A DNA stretch of 64,000 nt from Tissierellaceae bacterium (GCA_023229175.1 JALNZV010000010.1:1-64000), one strand, 5' to 3'; counted from the stretch's first letter, positions 7,219 through 18,526 are shown. The notes: generated by a model not told the origin, from the letters alone. A program made the numbers and translations.

Positions 7219-8696
7219 TTATAGAGAAGGGATTTCACAACAGGATGAAAAAGATAATGCCTATTCGGATGTTGGGAGCAGGTATGGATCTTGGAGATTT
7301 AAACGAGTATTCCCACGAGATTAGCTTTCTCCTAATCCAAAATATCTTTAAAAGAGAGCTTAGGGAAAATCCCAATAGGACTAGGGGAGATATGATTGCC
7401 ATTGTAGACTCTATATTGAAGCATATGAAATTAGAGAGTACGCAGGATATGGTAGAGAGAATAGTCGACGGTACTCTTTGGTATAGGGATCCCACAAAGC
7501 AGGAGAGCTTTAAAGTCGGTATTTACAACGAAGACCTTTTGTCTAAGGAAGGATATAGTTTCAGATATTTCACCATAGACAGGGAGCACAGCCACTGGGA
7601 ACAAGGAGGTGCCACAGTCTATATGTTGACAGAGGAATCTCAGGAAATGATCTTTATCACTCGGGAAATACTTGAAGAATTCGGATTTGACTTGGAACAG
7701 TTCTATACCTTGCAGCTTATAAAGTCTGGAAATTTATCTAAGGCTCAAAATAGTATAGATAGTTTAATTGCTAGAGTTCGGACGTTAATCAATAGAGAAA
7801 GGGACTACAGGCACCATATAATTAGGAACCCACAAAACATTTATTTTGACAGAAGCATCAGAGGGAGGAAATCCGATGTAGAAATCAAGGAACAGTTTGA
7901 AGAGGAGCAGGAACTGTTTCAAAAGATGTTTTCTTGGAAAAGCAGATACACTTCCTTGCCAAAGGATAAAAAAGTGGAGGCAGAGGAAATGTTTGCAAAA
8001 CTGGAAAGGGCTAGGGCTCTCCACGATAATTTGGCAAAGCATGTAATGGAAAACTTGGCTTTGGAAATGGAAATTAGGGTAAATTATCCTGAGAGTTTTT
8101 GGAATATTTCTCGCTTTAGTTTCAAAAAAGACATATGGCAAAATCAGATTGTAAAAAACGGTTTAAATTCCATTGGGGATTTGGAGATTATACTGGGTCC
8201 TTTATTCTCCCCGAAGATGGAGTTTATCTATCCTTTGCCTTGGGCTTGGGCGGAGCAAAAAGTTCTCAAGAGAAGGAAAAGTAATGTGTTGGAAGAACAG
8301 TTGCTTGAGGAAAAATGGAGTTTTAAGGAGACTGACTGGGATTTAATTTTAGAGCTTTGGGAAGAGGTATTTAGAAGCCTTCTGTACACAGGCTCTTTTA
8401 ATATATTGTCCCTCAACAATAAGGACCAAGTTCAACGGGAAAAGTGGCTTATTCAAAGAGCCAATATAGATTTATTTATGATGTTTGTTATCTCACCTGT
8501 TTCCCTTCGAAGAAATTCAAATATTGGCGATGAGAGGCTAAAGCTTTATGAATTATTGTGCCGCAGGGACCCTGCATTTATGGAATTAGAAGGCATGTGG
8601 ATATATTCAAAATTAGAAGATACAAAGGAATATTTCATGTGGAAGGAGCTGTATATCTCCCCATATACTATATATACGAGAGGTGAAAAGATATGA
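7215..8696 (+). CDS. jetA: Wadjet JetA family (kleisin-like) subunit
   Basis: A 493-residue protein of the JetA group (I read it as the DUF5716-like branch), the kleisin-like subunit that links the heads of the JetC SMC dimer. It has an N-terminal winged-helix-like region, a central charged helical stretch (residues about 215-290, EEEQELFQKMF and KVEAEEMFAKLE) and a C-terminal region in which SPVSLRRNSNIG can be read. There is no enzymatic motif. Its identity rests on family resemblance and its place between jetD and jetB, with 4-base overlaps on both sides indicating translational coupling. Confidence 0.75.
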   Translation: MIIEKGFHNRMKKIMPIRMLGAGMDLGDLNEYSHEISFLLIQNIFKRELRENPNRTRGDMIAIVDSILKHMKLESTQDMVERIVDGTLWYRDPTKQESFKVGIYNEDLLSKEGYSFRYFTIDREHSHWEQGGATVYMLTEESQEMIFITREILEEFGFDLEQFYTLQLIKSGNLSKAQNSIDSLIARVRTLINRERDYRHHIIRNPQNIYFDRSIRGRKSDVEIKEQFEEEQELFQKMFSWKSRYTSLPKDKKVEAEEMFAKLERARALHDNLAKHVMENLALEMEIRVNYPESFWNISRFSFKKDIWQNQIVKNGLNSIGDLEIILGPLFSPKMEFIYPLPWAWAEQKVLKRRKSNVLEEQLLEEKWSFKETDWDLILELWEEVFRSLLYTGSFNILSLNNKDQVQREKWLIQRANIDLFMMFVISPVSLRRNSNIGDERLKLYELLCRRDPAFMELEGMWIYSKLEDTKEYFMWKELYISPYTIYTRGEKI

Positions 8697-9427
8697 GTTA
8701 TACATCTGAGGAAATTAGATTGGCTAGTGAACTGTTTTTTTATCTATTGAACAATAGGATACTTCCCCTTTCAGATACGTTAGCTGCAGAATACGGCGAC
8801 AACAGCCAAATTAGGGAAATCGTCATTACCATGGCTAGGGAGGCAGGTCTACATATATTTAGCACAAGGGAAAACCTACATTTAGTTTCAGAAAAGGAAA
8901 ACTCTATATTTGCCACCACTTATACTCAAATGAAAGAAAGATATAATAGGCTAATAAGGAAAAGGCATTTTCACTTGGCCAATATTATCATTTCGGTGTA
9001 CTTAGCAGAAATAGACAGGGAGAGTAATTTCTCTTTTAGAATTGAAGATGCTGCCCTCTCTTATTACAAATTAGAAGAATTGGTGTCGGAAACTTTGGAT
9101 TCGTGGAAGAAACGAAGTGAAGTGGAAAACTTTGCCGAAGATTTTGCCATTGCCATAGAGGAGATATACCACCTATGGAATGTAGAGATGTCACACTCCA
9201 AGGTCAATAAGGATGGTAGCCTAAGTTTTTCTTCTGGCAATAGAATTGGATTTATCAACGAAGCCCTAAGGCCTTTGGAGCAAGAAAAGTTGATTATCAA
9301 TTTACAAAGTGAATTCACCATAATTCCAAAGAAGGAGCTATATGAGAGGCTGGATTACCTCTATCACGGAGGGGACAGGTATACTGAGATAATGGATTTA
9401 ATCAAGGAAACTAGAGGAGAGGATTAG
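8693..9427 (+). CDS. jetB: Wadjet JetB family (KITE-like) subunit
   Basis: A 244-residue protein that fits the JetB slot (DUF6063-like). JetB proteins are KITE-type winged-helix subunits that bind the kleisin in MukBEF/Wadjet complexes. It is mostly helical, with an N-terminal domain (about 1-75) containing ASELFFYLLNNRILP and a C-terminal winged-helix-like part ending in a charged tail. There are no catalytic motifs. It overlaps jetA by four bases, and its stop is one base before the jetC ATG. Confidence comes mainly from operon context. Confidence 0.72.
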   Translation: MSYTSEEIRLASELFFYLLNNRILPLSDTLAAEYGDNSQIREIVITMAREAGLHIFSTRENLHLVSEKENSIFATTYTQMKERYNRLIRKRHFHLANIIISVYLAEIDRESNFSFRIEDAALSYYKLEELVSETLDSWKKRSEVENFAEDFAIAIEEIYHLWNVEMSHSKVNKDGSLSFSSGNRIGFINEALRPLEQEKLIINLQSEFTIIPKKELYERLDYLYHGGDRYTEIMDLIKETRGED

Positions 9428-9428
9428 A

Positions 9429-12400
9429 ATGCCTAAACTATCTAAGATCAGGCTTACAGGCTGCAAATACGATGGGCTGCGAAAAGAACACGAAAACTCA
9501 ATCTTCGATTTAACTAAGGGGGAAGCCCCTGACCATAGCCTATTTACATTAGAAAACAATGGGGGAAAAGGAGTCATGCTGCAGCTCATATTTCAGCTGC
9601 TTCTTCCAGAGACCAAATGGGGAAAAAACAATGGAAATCAAGTAATATCCATGTTTTACGATACGAAGATGAATTTGCATCCCAATACTTTTCACGTAGC
9701 ATTGGAATGGTTACTGGACACTATTCCAGAAAAACGCTTAATTACGGGCATTGCTGTAAAATCTGTAATTAAAAACACAGGTCCAGAGGAAGAAGAAAAT
9801 ACTGGGCTTTCTTACGTTCTCTATACCTATGAGCACAACGGGAACGGTCACTACACCATAGAAAATCTACCCCTTTACAACAATAGAAAAAAAGAAGCCA
9901 TAGATTTAGTGGATTTGGAGGACTTTTTAAGGGACAACAAAAGGGACATCATTAGGTATAGCCAATCCAGCGGCAGAAGGAAAGACTCAGACTATTACAG
10001 GTATTTACAGAGCAGGGGGATTTATAGAAGTGAATGGCTTATTCTAAAGGCAATAAATAAGTCCGAAGGCGGTATCAGCGATTACTTCAGCACGGCCAGC
10101 GACAACAGAGCCATATTCGACAAGGTGATTATTCCCGCCATTGGGGAGAATATTAGAAATTATTCAGGAGACGAAGAAAATAGCCTAATTCAGATGTTCA
10201 AAAGCAATCTTTCTATTACAAAGGATTTGCCCATACTGCTAAAAAGGGAAGGAGACTACAAGGAACTGGTGCAAAGCATAGGTCCCTTAATTGAAAATGC
10301 CGACAGCGGCACCAGATTCATAGAGCGACGGAATAGGTTAATAGGCGAGGGAAACGACCTATACTATATTATTAACGACCAGTTAATGTACATTAATGGA
10401 GAGATTGAAAAGTGGAGCACTTCATACGACGATGCCTTGAAAGAAAAAAGAGAACTGGAATACAAAAGGCATAATTTAGAATATAATAAATCTAGAAACG
10501 ACTTCGTTCAAAGGCAATCTCAGGGGGAGGAGTTTCAAAACACAATAGAGGAAAAGGATTTTCTTTTGGCAAAGAAATCTGATGAATTAAAGCTTTATAA
10601 AATAAACAAAGTTTTATGGCATAAGAAGGAAAAGGAAAGGGAAATCGAGAACAAGAAGGCGGAGAGAGAAATCGCCCTAGAGAGCCTAAATCTACAGGAT
10701 ACTAGAGAAAGGGCAGAAGAACTAGACAACCAATTGGAGTCAGAATGGCGTAAGGTAAGGAGTCAATGGATACAAGGGGAGATTAACTATAAGGGATATT
10801 TAAATTACTTGGGGGACCTAGAAGATGAGGAAAAGAACAAAAAGAAAAAGTATCTAATGAGAAGGGACAGTTTGCAAAATGAAATAAACCTCTTCGAGCT
10901 GAAAAAAGACAATTTACAAAAGAAAAAGGAAAAACTGGGAGGAAAATACGATGCCTTGAGCTTAAGTTTTCCGGAAAGGATACTGGAGGATTTACAAAGT
11001 TCAAAGGGGGTTGTGGAAAAAAACATATCTACAAGTGCTGAGGAAATAGAAAAGTTAGAAGGCCAGGTAGTGGAAATAAAAGGAGAAATAGATAAGATAG
11101 AATACGTATTTGGACAGAAACAAAAGAAAGCTGAAGAACTAAGAAATAAGATAGTAAAACAGGAAAGGGAAGAGCTGGAATTGGCTAAGGACGTATCTCA
11201 AATCCTTTTCAGGTCCTACGACGGCAGTATTTTAGATGGTAAATGGTATGACAATTCCTTAAGTGAGTTGCAGGGGCTTCTAGGACAAAAGTCGAAGAAC
11301 CTAGAGGAAATTCAAAATGCCATTTGGGAGAAAAATATTCAAATCTCCTTGAATACAGAAGATTACTTTGTGCCTAATAGGGATATATTGGAATTGAAAC
11401 GAGAAATACAGAGGCTTGGTATACATGTGGAGACGGGACTGGAGTACCTGCAAGGTCTGGGGCAGGAAGAAGCAGATGAGATACTAAATACACATTTAGG
11501 GTTTATCTTTTCCTTAGTAATGGGCAGTGCCAAGGATTGGGATATACTAGAGAAAAACCTCGGGGAAGAAATATTTTTAACCAATATGGTGCCAATCTAC
11601 ATCAGAGGTGAGATGAACAAAGAGCCTACTGGCTTTTATGTAGTACAAGGTAAGGCCAAGGATTTAGTAGGCAAAGGGAAATATGAGATTTGGAAAGAAT
11701 CCCTAAAGATGGAATTTGAAAGCATAGTGAAGACAAAGGACAATATTTTAAAGGACATAGAATCCATTAACACCGCTAGAGAAAGCATTATTCTCCTAAG
11801 GAGCAAGGGGATTATACTGGATTTAGGCTTGGAGTTAAGGGAGTTGGAAGGTTCTATTCTTAAATACGAAGAAAAGGCAAAGGAACTTCGCGGACAATTG
11901 GGATTTACAATTGTCCGAATTCAGAAGGAGAAGACAAAACTAACACATCACCACAAGGACCTTAGAAATTTGGAAGGGGACATAGATGCCTTAGAGGACT
12001 ATATTCACGACTTAAAGGAGTTAGATGAAAATCAAGTAAAAGTAAATAGAGTCATACAGGACCTAAAGGGCTTGATAAGGGATATTGAGCATATGGATGA
12101 GACCTTGGATGAAATAGAATATAGGGTTAGTAGGTTAAGGGATGAACACTACGGACTTCGGAATTCTATGGAAAATTTGACAAGAAGTTTAAGGGCCTAC
12201 GTAGAGGATGTGGACTACAAGGGGGAAATTCAAAAGGATTATAAGACATCACTAAGCCCAAAATTTGACTTGAATTTGGACATTATTAGCTTAATCTTGG
12301 AGGAAAGGGATGCAGTAAGTAAGGATATAACCAGTAAAAATGCCAAATTAGCAGAACTGAAAAAGGACTTAGAATACTTATATAAGGAAGTGGAAGCCCT

Positions 12401-13868
12401 AATGGCGGAGCTAAATACCCTTGACGAAAGCTGGAAAGGATTTAAGTATTTAGATTTGCCAAAGATTGAAATAGAGATAATAATTAACCAAATCGAAAGG
12501 GATATAAAATATGAGACGGATCAGAGGAATAAAACAAAATCAAATTTAGACGTGTTGTTGGGCGAGATGAAAGTAATCAAGAAAAACTTGGACACCATGG
12601 AAAGGCAAATCTTAAAGGAGCACAAGAGGGCACCTAGGCTGTTGGACATCCAAGACCTGGACCGAGAGATAAACGGCGTAAATATAGATCTAAAATCCAA
12701 TGATGAAATCATAAGGCTTTGTATGTCGGAACTAGAAAAAAAGGGAAAGATACTCAATAGACTGGAGATAAATACTAGTAAATTGAGCCATAGACCTGAG
12801 CTGGACCTTAGCAAAGGGAAGATAGACAAAATCCTAAGGGAAAGGCTCTTGGAAAACATGGATTTAATAGTGGATGAATGGCAGCAAAAGCTATGGAACA
12901 ACCAATTGGAAATAAATAAGACCTTTGACGAAGGGGGGAGAATTAGGGCGAAATTCATAAACCAAATAGAGCAAGGATTGGGAGAAGAAAAACTAAGGGA
13001 TAAAATCATATCTACAGTAAAGGAAGTGAATATTGACAATTTTAAAAATAATAGGGATTCCTTTACTAGTATGAGGGAGCACTTTAACAAGGAGCTCATA
13101 GGTCTTTCCAAGGACAAGAAAAAGGCAGAGGAAGCTATGAAACAGTGGGTAAGCAGGGCTTCTATTTACGTCATTAGAATGGTGGAGACATTAAAGGATA
13201 TGATATCTTCCATGAACTACGTAAATGAAAACGGATACGTATTTCCACTGGTGAAGCTAAGGGGCATGGAGAGATTGCCCAAAGAAGAAGGAGAAATATC
13301 CTATTTACTTGAGGAGCATTTTGTGGACTCCATAAACAGGGTTTTAGGGAAGGATATAAATCTGGAAAATTTGGACAATAAACTTGTAGAAGAACTCATG
13401 GGGGATAATACCATATTTTCCAAGGCTCTACAAGGCAGATATCCAGTACTTTTAGTATATAAAATGACAGAAAATAACGAATTTAAATATGCAAAGGCTA
13501 GAGATGAACACTATGCCACTTGGGAAGCTATAAACAAAGGGGAAGGCATATCCACAGAAGGTAGCGGGGGACAGACGTTGTCCATCACCACCTTTGTCAC
13601 TATGATGATTATGAGCTTTAGGAAAAAACACATAGGAAATGAAAATCCATCTACCGTATTAATATTAGATAATCCCTTTGGCAAAGCTTCAGGCAGGCAT
13701 GTACTAGATCCCATATTTGAAATAGCAGATAAGTTAAATTTTCAGCTAATCTGCTTTGCAGCCCCAGGGATAATAAAGGTGGAAATCAGCGAAAGATTCC
13801 CCATATTTTGGGAACTTCGCATTGAAGAAGGAAAGATTACCCACGGAGGTAGAATTGTAAAACAGTAG
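9429..13868 (+). CDS. jetC: Wadjet JetC, SMC/MukB-like ATPase
   Basis: A 1479-residue SMC-type motor that extrudes DNA loops to detect small circular DNA. The N-terminal head carries a Walker A variant, ENNGGKG, at residues 42-48. It is followed by long coiled coils (about 330-640 and 780-1200) separated by a hinge-like segment near 660-760 with little coiled-coil character. The C-terminal head has the ABC signature [11 protein letters not shown] (about 1375-1385) and Walker [12 protein letters not shown] (about 1406-1416), where the usual acidic residue after Asp is replaced by Asn, as in several MukB/JetC-like proteins. No terminator follows; pgi starts 14 nt later. Confidence 0.88.
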   Translation: MPKLSKIRLTGCKYDGLRKEHENSIFDLTKGEAPDHSLFTLENNGGKGVMLQLIFQLLLPETKWGKNNGNQVISMFYDTKMNLHPNTFHVALEWLLDTIPEKRLITGIAVKSVIKNTGPEEEENTGLSYVLYTYEHNGNGHYTIENLPLYNNRKKEAIDLVDLEDFLRDNKRDIIRYSQSSGRRKDSDYYRYLQSRGIYRSEWLILKAINKSEGGISDYFSTASDNRAIFDKVIIPAIGENIRNYSGDEENSLIQMFKSNLSITKDLPILLKREGDYKELVQSIGPLIENADSGTRFIERRNRLIGEGNDLYYIINDQLMYINGEIEKWSTSYDDALKEKRELEYKRHNLEYNKSRNDFVQRQSQGEEFQNTIEEKDFLLAKKSDELKLYKINKVLWHKKEKEREIENKKAEREIALESLNLQDTRERAEELDNQLESEWRKVRSQWIQGEINYKGYLNYLGDLEDEEKNKKKKYLMRRDSLQNEINLFELKKDNLQKKKEKLGGKYDALSLSFPERILEDLQSSKGVVEKNISTSAEEIEKLEGQVVEIKGEIDKIEYVFGQKQKKAEELRNKIVKQEREELELAKDVSQILFRSYDGSILDGKWYDNSLSELQGLLGQKSKNLEEIQNAIWEKNIQISLNTEDYFVPNRDILELKREIQRLGIHVETGLEYLQGLGQEEADEILNTHLGFIFSLVMGSAKDWDILEKNLGEEIFLTNMVPIYIRGEMNKEPTGFYVVQGKAKDLVGKGKYEIWKESLKMEFESIVKTKDNILKDIESINTARESIILLRSKGIILDLGLELRELEGSILKYEEKAKELRGQLGFTIVRIQKEKTKLTHHHKDLRNLEGDIDALEDYIHDLKELDENQVKVNRVIQDLKGLIRDIEHMDETLDEIEYRVSRLRDEHYGLRNSMENLTRSLRAYVEDVDYKGEIQKDYKTSLSPKFDLNLDIISLILEERDAVSKDITSKNAKLAELKKDLEYLYKEVEALMAELNTLDESWKGFKYLDLPKIEIEIIINQIERDIKYETDQRNKTKSNLDVLLGEMKVIKKNLDTMERQILKEHKRAPRLLDIQDLDREINGVNIDLKSNDEIIRLCMSELEKKGKILNRLEINTSKLSHRPELDLSKGKIDKILRERLLENMDLIVDEWQQKLWNNQLEINKTFDEGGRIRAKFINQIEQGLGEEKLRDKIISTVKEVNIDNFKNNRDSFTSMREHFNKELIGLSKDKKKAEEAMKQWVSRASIYVIRMVETLKDMISSMNYVNENGYVFPLVKLRGMERLPKEEGEISYLLEEHFVDSINRVLGKDINLENLDNKLVEELMGDNTIFSKALQGRYPVLLVYKMTENNEFKYAKARDEHYATWEAINKGEGISTEGSGGQTLSITTFVTMMIMSFRKKHIGNENPSTVLILDNPFGKASGRHVLDPIFEIADKLNFQLICFAAPGIIKVEISERFPIFWELRIEEGKITHGGRIVKQ

Positions 13869-13882
13869 AAAAGAGGGATATT

Positions 13883-15193
13883 ATGAGGAAAATGAGTTTT
13901 GATTATACCAATGCTTTAGATTTTGTAGGGGAAAATGACATCTACGATTTGCAGGAAGAAGTAAGCAAGTGTCATCATATGCTCCACCAGAAGACTGGAT
14001 TGGGCAAGGAGTTTTTAGGTTGGGTTGATTTGCCGAGAACTTATGACAGGAAAGAGTATCAAAGGATAAAAGAGGCGGCAAAGGCCATAAGGGAGAATAC
14101 TGATGTATTCATAGTAATAGGCATAGGAGGCTCCTATTTAGGTACTAGGGCAGCCATGGGGATGCTAAACCACAGCTTTTATAACGAGCTGCCAAGGGAA
14201 AAGCGAAATGGACCAAAGATATATTTTTTAGGACATCACATTAGCTCTAGATATTTAAAGGATTTGTTGGAGACTATAGAAGGGGATATATCTGTAAATG
14301 TAATATCCAAGTCGGGCACAACCTTAGAGCCTGCTGTAGCCTTTAGAGCAATAAAGGAATTTATGGAAGATAAATACGGAGCAGAAGGTGCAAGCAAGAG
14401 GATATACGGCACTACGGACAGGGTCAGAGGGGCATTAAAGGAGTTGGCAAATGAAAAGGGCTATGAAACCTTTGTTATTCCCGACGATGTGGGAGGCAGG
14501 TATTCTGTCCTTACACCTGTAGGACTTTTGCCCATGGCAGTCTCGGGCATAGATATAGATAAGGTCATGGAAGGTGCAGGCAATGCAATGGAGGATTTGT
14601 CCAGCGATAGTTTAAATCACAATATGGCCTATCAATACGCAGTCCTTAGACACATTTTATATAATCAGGGTAAGATTACAGAGATAATGGTAAACTACGA
14701 ACCAAATCTATTTTATTTCAGCGAATGGTACAAACAACTATTTGGTGAATCCGAAGGAAAGGACCATAAGGGGATATTTCCTTCTTCCATGAATTTCACC
14801 ACGGACCTCCATTCCATGGGACAATACATTCAAGAAGGCAGAAGAAATTTATTTGAGACTGTCTTAAATATTGAAGAAGACCCTGTAAATCGGATTATTA
14901 AAGGAGAGGAAAAGAACCTGGATGGATTAAATTACCTAGAGGGGAAGTCCTTAGACTTTGTCAACAAAAAAGCCATGGAAGGGACTGTAGAAGCCCATGT
15001 AGGCGGAGGAGTGCCCAACCTTAGAATAGACATTCCAGAGATTTCACCATACTATTTTGGGTATATGGTCTATTTCTTTATGAAGGCCTGTGGTATGAGT
15101 GGCTATCTTTTAGGGGTCAATCCTTTTAATCAACCTGGTGTGGAATCTTACAAGAAAAGTATGTTTAGATTGTTGGGTAAGCCCGAAGATTAG
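13883..15193 (+). CDS. pgi: Glucose-6-phosphate isomerase
   Basis: A 436-residue cytoplasmic isomerase that interconverts glucose 6-phosphate and fructose 6-phosphate, of the short Bacillus/Clostridium type (about 430-450 residues). The SIS-domain sugar-phosphate loops are visible as [14 protein letters not shown] and [16 protein letters not shown]. The conserved active-site region is present near the centre ([13 protein letters not shown]) and [10 protein letters not shown] follows. A GAGGG ribosome site precedes the ATG. It immediately follows jetC and is followed 17 nt later by the ROK kinase, so the four genes pgi, glk, malQ and the CBS gene form a sugar-handling block. Confidence 0.95.
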   Translation: MRKMSFDYTNALDFVGENDIYDLQEEVSKCHHMLHQKTGLGKEFLGWVDLPRTYDRKEYQRIKEAAKAIRENTDVFIVIGIGGSYLGTRAAMGMLNHSFYNELPREKRNGPKIYFLGHHISSRYLKDLLETIEGDISVNVISKSGTTLEPAVAFRAIKEFMEDKYGAEGASKRIYGTTDRVRGALKELANEKGYETFVIPDDVGGRYSVLTPVGLLPMAVSGIDIDKVMEGAGNAMEDLSSDSLNHNMAYQYAVLRHILYNQGKITEIMVNYEPNLFYFSEWYKQLFGESEGKDHKGIFPSSMNFTTDLHSMGQYIQEGRRNLFETVLNIEEDPVNRIIKGEEKNLDGLNYLEGKSLDFVNKKAMEGTVEAHVGGGVPNLRIDIPEISPYYFGYMVYFFMKACGMSGYLLGVNPFNQPGVESYKKSMFRLLGKPED

Positions 15194-15210
15194 AAATGGG
15201 GGAAGTATTT

Positions 15211-16149
15211 ATGAAAATTGGCATAGACATAGGGGGCACTAATATTATTATAGGGCTCGTAAACTCAAATTTAGATTTAGTATATAAAGAGGAAATGCCT
15301 ACTAATGGGCATAGGGGATACGAATATATAAGGGATCAAATCATCTCTTCTATTGAAAGTATGATATGGAAAGCAAGGGAATTAAATAGAGGCATAAAAT
15401 CTATGGGAATTGGTATACCAGGTATTGCAGATGTGAAAGGCGATACAGTCATATATAGTGCCAATCTCAATTGGAGGAATGTGCCCCTTGGAAGAGATAT
15501 AAAAGACAAGTTCAATTTACCTGTATATATGGAGAATGACGCTACCGTGGCAGGGATAGCAGAGTCCGCCGTGGGCGTAAGCAAGGGATACGCCAATTCA
15601 GTATTTATTACCATAGGCACGGGAATAGGAGGGGGCATCATAATAAATCACAAAGTCCATAAAGGGAGTCACGGTATTGGCTCAGAAATAGGCCATACAA
15701 TAGTGGGGGAAAACTTCTACGATTGTAATTGTGGCAACAATGGATGCCTAGAGACCTTTGCCTCGTCCAAGGCCATAGAGAATTATGTAAAGATGGAAAT
15801 AGAAAATGGATTTAAGGACACTACCCTCCTAAATATCGGACAAAATATCAACACAAAATCCATATTTCAGGGGGCAGAGAAAGGGGATAAACTCTCCAAT
15901 ATGGCTGTAGATAGGATGACAAAATATTTGGCAATCGGCATAGTAAATATAATAAACATCATAGACCCAGATATCATAGTCTTGGGAGGGGGAGTTGCAA
16001 AGGCAGGAGATTTCCTCTTAAAGAGGGTCAGGGAACAATTGTCAAAGTTCATTTTATATAAGGAAATAAAGTACGGGAAAATAGAGTTGGCGAAGTTAGG
16101 AAATGACGCTGGGGTCATTGGAGCTGCTATGTTGGAGGAATATAATTGA
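15211..16149 (+). CDS. ROK family glucokinase
   Basis: A 312-residue sugar kinase of the ROK family, probably ATP-dependent glucokinase. The N-terminus carries the phosphate-binding MKIGIDIGGTNIIIG. The centre carries IGTGIGGGIIINHKVHKG and the zinc motif region HTIVG then CNCGNNGCLETFAS with the three cysteines (C-x-C-G-x-x-G-C-x-E). An in-frame ATG at 15196 exists, but the start at 15211 is preferred because GGGGGAAG falls between the two. It lies between pgi and malQ, which fits conversion of glucose released by MalQ into glucose 6-phosphate. Confidence 0.92.
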   Translation: MKIGIDIGGTNIIIGLVNSNLDLVYKEEMPTNGHRGYEYIRDQIISSIESMIWKARELNRGIKSMGIGIPGIADVKGDTVIYSANLNWRNVPLGRDIKDKFNLPVYMENDATVAGIAESAVGVSKGYANSVFITIGTGIGGGIIINHKVHKGSHGIGSEIGHTIVGENFYDCNCGNNGCLETFASSKAIENYVKMEIENGFKDTTLLNIGQNINTKSIFQGAEKGDKLSNMAVDRMTKYLAIGIVNIINIIDPDIIVLGGGVAKAGDFLLKRVREQLSKFILYKEIKYGKIELAKLGNDAGVIGAAMLEEYN

Positions 16150-17639
16150 AAGATATTAAAAGGGGAAGCGGAATACTAATGCATATATCTTCTTTGCCTG
16201 GGAAATACGGCATAGGGGATTTTGGCAAAGGGGCATACGAATTTGTGGATTTTCTAGAAAAGGCAAAGCAGAAGTTCTGGCAGATATTGCCATTGGGAAT
16301 AACGGGATTTGGAGACTCTCCATACCAATGTTTCTCTGCCTTTGCGGGCAATTTATATTTCATAGATTTAGATGAATTTATAGAAAAAGGGTATTTGAAT
16401 GAGGAGGAAATGGGTAAATACGACCTTGGACAAAATCCCAATGTAGTGGACTATGGCTTATTGTACAAAAACAAGATGAAACTTTTAAATATGGCCTATG
16501 AAATAGCTAAAGATGACCTGGAGGAGGAATTATTATTATTTTATCAAGAAAACAAAAGTTGGCTTCGGGACTTTGCACTGTTTATGGCGATTAAAACTAA
16601 GTTTGGAGGCTTATCTTGGATTCATTGGGATAAAGAATATAGAAAACACAATAACCATGTAGTATTGGAATTTGAAAGGGAAAACCAAAGAGAAATCTTT
16701 TTTTGGGTATTTTCCCAATACTATTTTTTATCTCAGTGGGAAAAGCTCAAGAAATACGCTGAGGAAAAAGGGATACAAATAATTGGAGATTTGCCAATTT
16801 ACGTTTCCCAGGACAGTGCTGATATTTGGTCCAGACCAGAATTATTTAACTTAGATGAGAACTTGGTACCTAAAACTGTTTCAGGTTATCCTCCGGACGA
16901 ATTCTCAGAGGGAGGACAACTTTGGGGAAACCCAATATACGATTGGGCTGCCATGGAAAAGGATGATTATCGGTGGTGGATTGAGAGAATTAAGTACTCC
17001 TTCCAACTATTTGACTATTTGAGGGTAGACCATTTTATGGGCTTTGAAAACTATTGGGAGGTGGCCTATGGTTCTATGGACGCCAAAGATGGTCAATGGG
17101 TCAAGGGACCGGGAAAGAAGCTATTTCAAAAGATTGGAGACAGCTTAGGGGAATTAAATATAATTGCAGAGGACTTAGGACTTATAACGGAGGATGTCAA
17201 GGATTTAATGGCGTTTACGGGCTTTCCAGGCATGAAAATACTTCAATTTGCCTTTAATCCCTGGGGAGACAACGACCATATTCCCCATAACCATGAAAGA
17301 AACTCTGTGGTATATACAGGTACCCACGATAACCCTACCATAGGTCAATGGATTGAAACAGTCTCTAAGGACCAATTGGATTATGCCATAGAGTATTTAA
17401 AGCTTAGTGAAGTTGAGGGATACAATTGGGGAATGATTAGGGGTGCTTGGAGCTCTATTGCAAACTTGGCAATAGTTCCCATGCAGGATTTATTAGGATT
17501 GGGCTCGGAAGGAAGAATGAACACTCCCTCAACTTTTGGCGGCAATTGGGTATGGAGAGTGGATAAATCTAGTCTGAATGATGAATTGGCAGAAAAAGCA
17601 GCTCATTTAAGCAGAATTTATAAAAGAAATTCTACTTAG
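16146..17639 (+). CDS. malQ: 4-alpha-glucanotransferase (amylomaltase)
   Basis: A 497-residue GH77 amylomaltase that disproportionates maltodextrins and releases glucose. Visible family blocks are GSGILMHISSLPGKYGIGDFG at the start, IIGDLPIYVSQDSADIW, LRVDHFMGFENYWEV with the nucleophile Asp in RVDHF, IIAEDLGLIT with the acid/base Glu, and TGTHDNPTIGQW. Translation starts at TTG 16146, which overlaps the glucokinase stop; GGAGG lies 7 nt before it. The gene is full length. No glycogen synthase or phosphorylase is found in the window. Confidence 0.95.
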   Translation: MKDIKRGSGILMHISSLPGKYGIGDFGKGAYEFVDFLEKAKQKFWQILPLGITGFGDSPYQCFSAFAGNLYFIDLDEFIEKGYLNEEEMGKYDLGQNPNVVDYGLLYKNKMKLLNMAYEIAKDDLEEELLLFYQENKSWLRDFALFMAIKTKFGGLSWIHWDKEYRKHNNHVVLEFERENQREIFFWVFSQYYFLSQWEKLKKYAEEKGIQIIGDLPIYVSQDSADIWSRPELFNLDENLVPKTVSGYPPDEFSEGGQLWGNPIYDWAAMEKDDYRWWIERIKYSFQLFDYLRVDHFMGFENYWEVAYGSMDAKDGQWVKGPGKKLFQKIGDSLGELNIIAEDLGLITEDVKDLMAFTGFPGMKILQFAFNPWGDNDHIPHNHERNSVVYTGTHDNPTIGQWIETVSKDQLDYAIEYLKLSEVEGYNWGMIRGAWSSIANLAIVPMQDLLGLGSEGRMNTPSTFGGNWVWRVDKSSLNDELAEKAAHLSRIYKRNST

Positions 17640-17697
17640 GATAAAAGTTGCAAATATGGGTATATATTAATTGAAAACGATACTAGGAGGGGGATTC

Positions 17698-18093
17698 ATG
17701 AGAGTAAGGGATATAATGAGGTCGCCAGTCATAGCCATTAAGCCAGAGGAACTCATTGAAAAAGCATTGGAAATAATGTATAGGGACGGCATCAACGGCA
17801 TGCCCGTCGTAGATGAGGATGAGAAGTTAATTGGATTTGTCGTTAGGGCTGATATTTACCGATTTTTAATCGATCCAGGCCATTATAAATATTGTCCCGT
17901 CGAATGGGTCATGACAAAGAGGGTACTCACTGCTAGCCCGGAGGATGAAATAGTTGACGTGGCCCGAAGGCTTAGGAAGAAAAACATAATAGCAATACCT
18001 GTGGTAGAGAATAACAAAGTTATAGGCATCGTTTCAATTGAAAATCTTGTGGACCACTATATTGAGGTGTGCAAAGAATATACATCGGTTTAG
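17698..18093 (+). CDS. CBS-domain pair protein
   Basis: A 131-residue protein made of two CBS domains (about 1-58 and 70-125), the small module that binds adenine nucleotides. The sequence shows VRDIMRSPVIAIKPEE and VEWVMTKRVLTASPEDEI followed by paired GxPVVD/IPVVE strands. The start at 17698 follows a strong AGGAGGGGG site; an upstream TTG would put the site inside the gene. It lies 58 nt after malQ and may belong to the same transcript. The partner it regulates is unknown. Confidence 0.85.
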   Translation: MRVRDIMRSPVIAIKPEELIEKALEIMYRDGINGMPVVDEDEKLIGFVVRADIYRFLIDPGHYKYCPVEWVMTKRVLTASPEDEIVDVARRLRKKNIIAIPVVENNKVIGIVSIENLVDHYIEVCKEYTSV

Positions 18094-18160
18094 CAAAAAT
18101 AGGACTAGACTCCTGGTTATTTAGGCAGTACCTATGGTATAATTAACATAGGTGAGTAAT

Positions 18161-18481
18161 ATGAACTATTCCATTTGTAAAAGATGTAATGAGTTATTTG
18201 AAAGAAATGGTAAGGAATATTGCGATAGTTGTACACAGAAGTTAAATAAGGAGTTTGATTTAATAATAGACTACATTAAAAAATACCCCAAGGCTACGGT
18301 TATTGACATCATCATAGATACAGGTGTTTCTTTAAAGACAATAAACCTAATGGTAGAAGAGGGGTATGTTTCTTATGTTCCCAATGACGACAACAATGCT
18401 GACAACAGGCAATTGGTAGTTAAGATACAAAAATTGATAAGTAAAAGAGGTAAGTTCTACTCTAGGGAATTGGTAAAATAA
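18161..18481 (+). CDS. YvyF-like flagellar operon regulatory protein
   Basis: A 106-residue protein resembling YvyF, a protein of Firmicutes flagellar operons. The N-terminus carries two CxxC pairs (CKRCNELF and CDSCTQ), a likely zinc ribbon. A helix-turn-helix-like segment follows (VIDIIIDTGVSLKTINLMVEEGY). The start at 18161 is chosen because GGTGAG precedes it; GTG 18152 would bury that site. A strong terminator follows immediately. The true function is not established; naming rests on family resemblance. Confidence 0.65.
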   Translation: MNYSICKRCNELFERNGKEYCDSCTQKLNKEFDLIIDYIKKYPKATVIDIIIDTGVSLKTINLMVEEGYVSYVPNDDNNADNRQLVVKIQKLISKRGKFYSRELVK

Positions 18482-18485
18482 AAAG

Positions 18486-18518
18486 GACCTATCTACAATT
18501 TGTAGATAGGATTTTTTT
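18486..18518 (+). terminator. Rho-independent terminator after the YvyF-like gene
   Basis: CCTATCTACAA pairs with TTGTAGATAGG in an 11-bp stem, followed by a run of seven T. It separates the plus-strand genes from the convergent chemoreceptor gene. Confidence 0.9.
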
Positions 18519-18526
18519 ATGGGAAT

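Noticed and set aside
12521..13117. 198-codon minus-strand ORF inside jetC
   Set aside because: It is a Ser/Leu/Phe-rich antisense shadow of the coiled-coil codons of jetC, without a ribosome site or any family resemblance.
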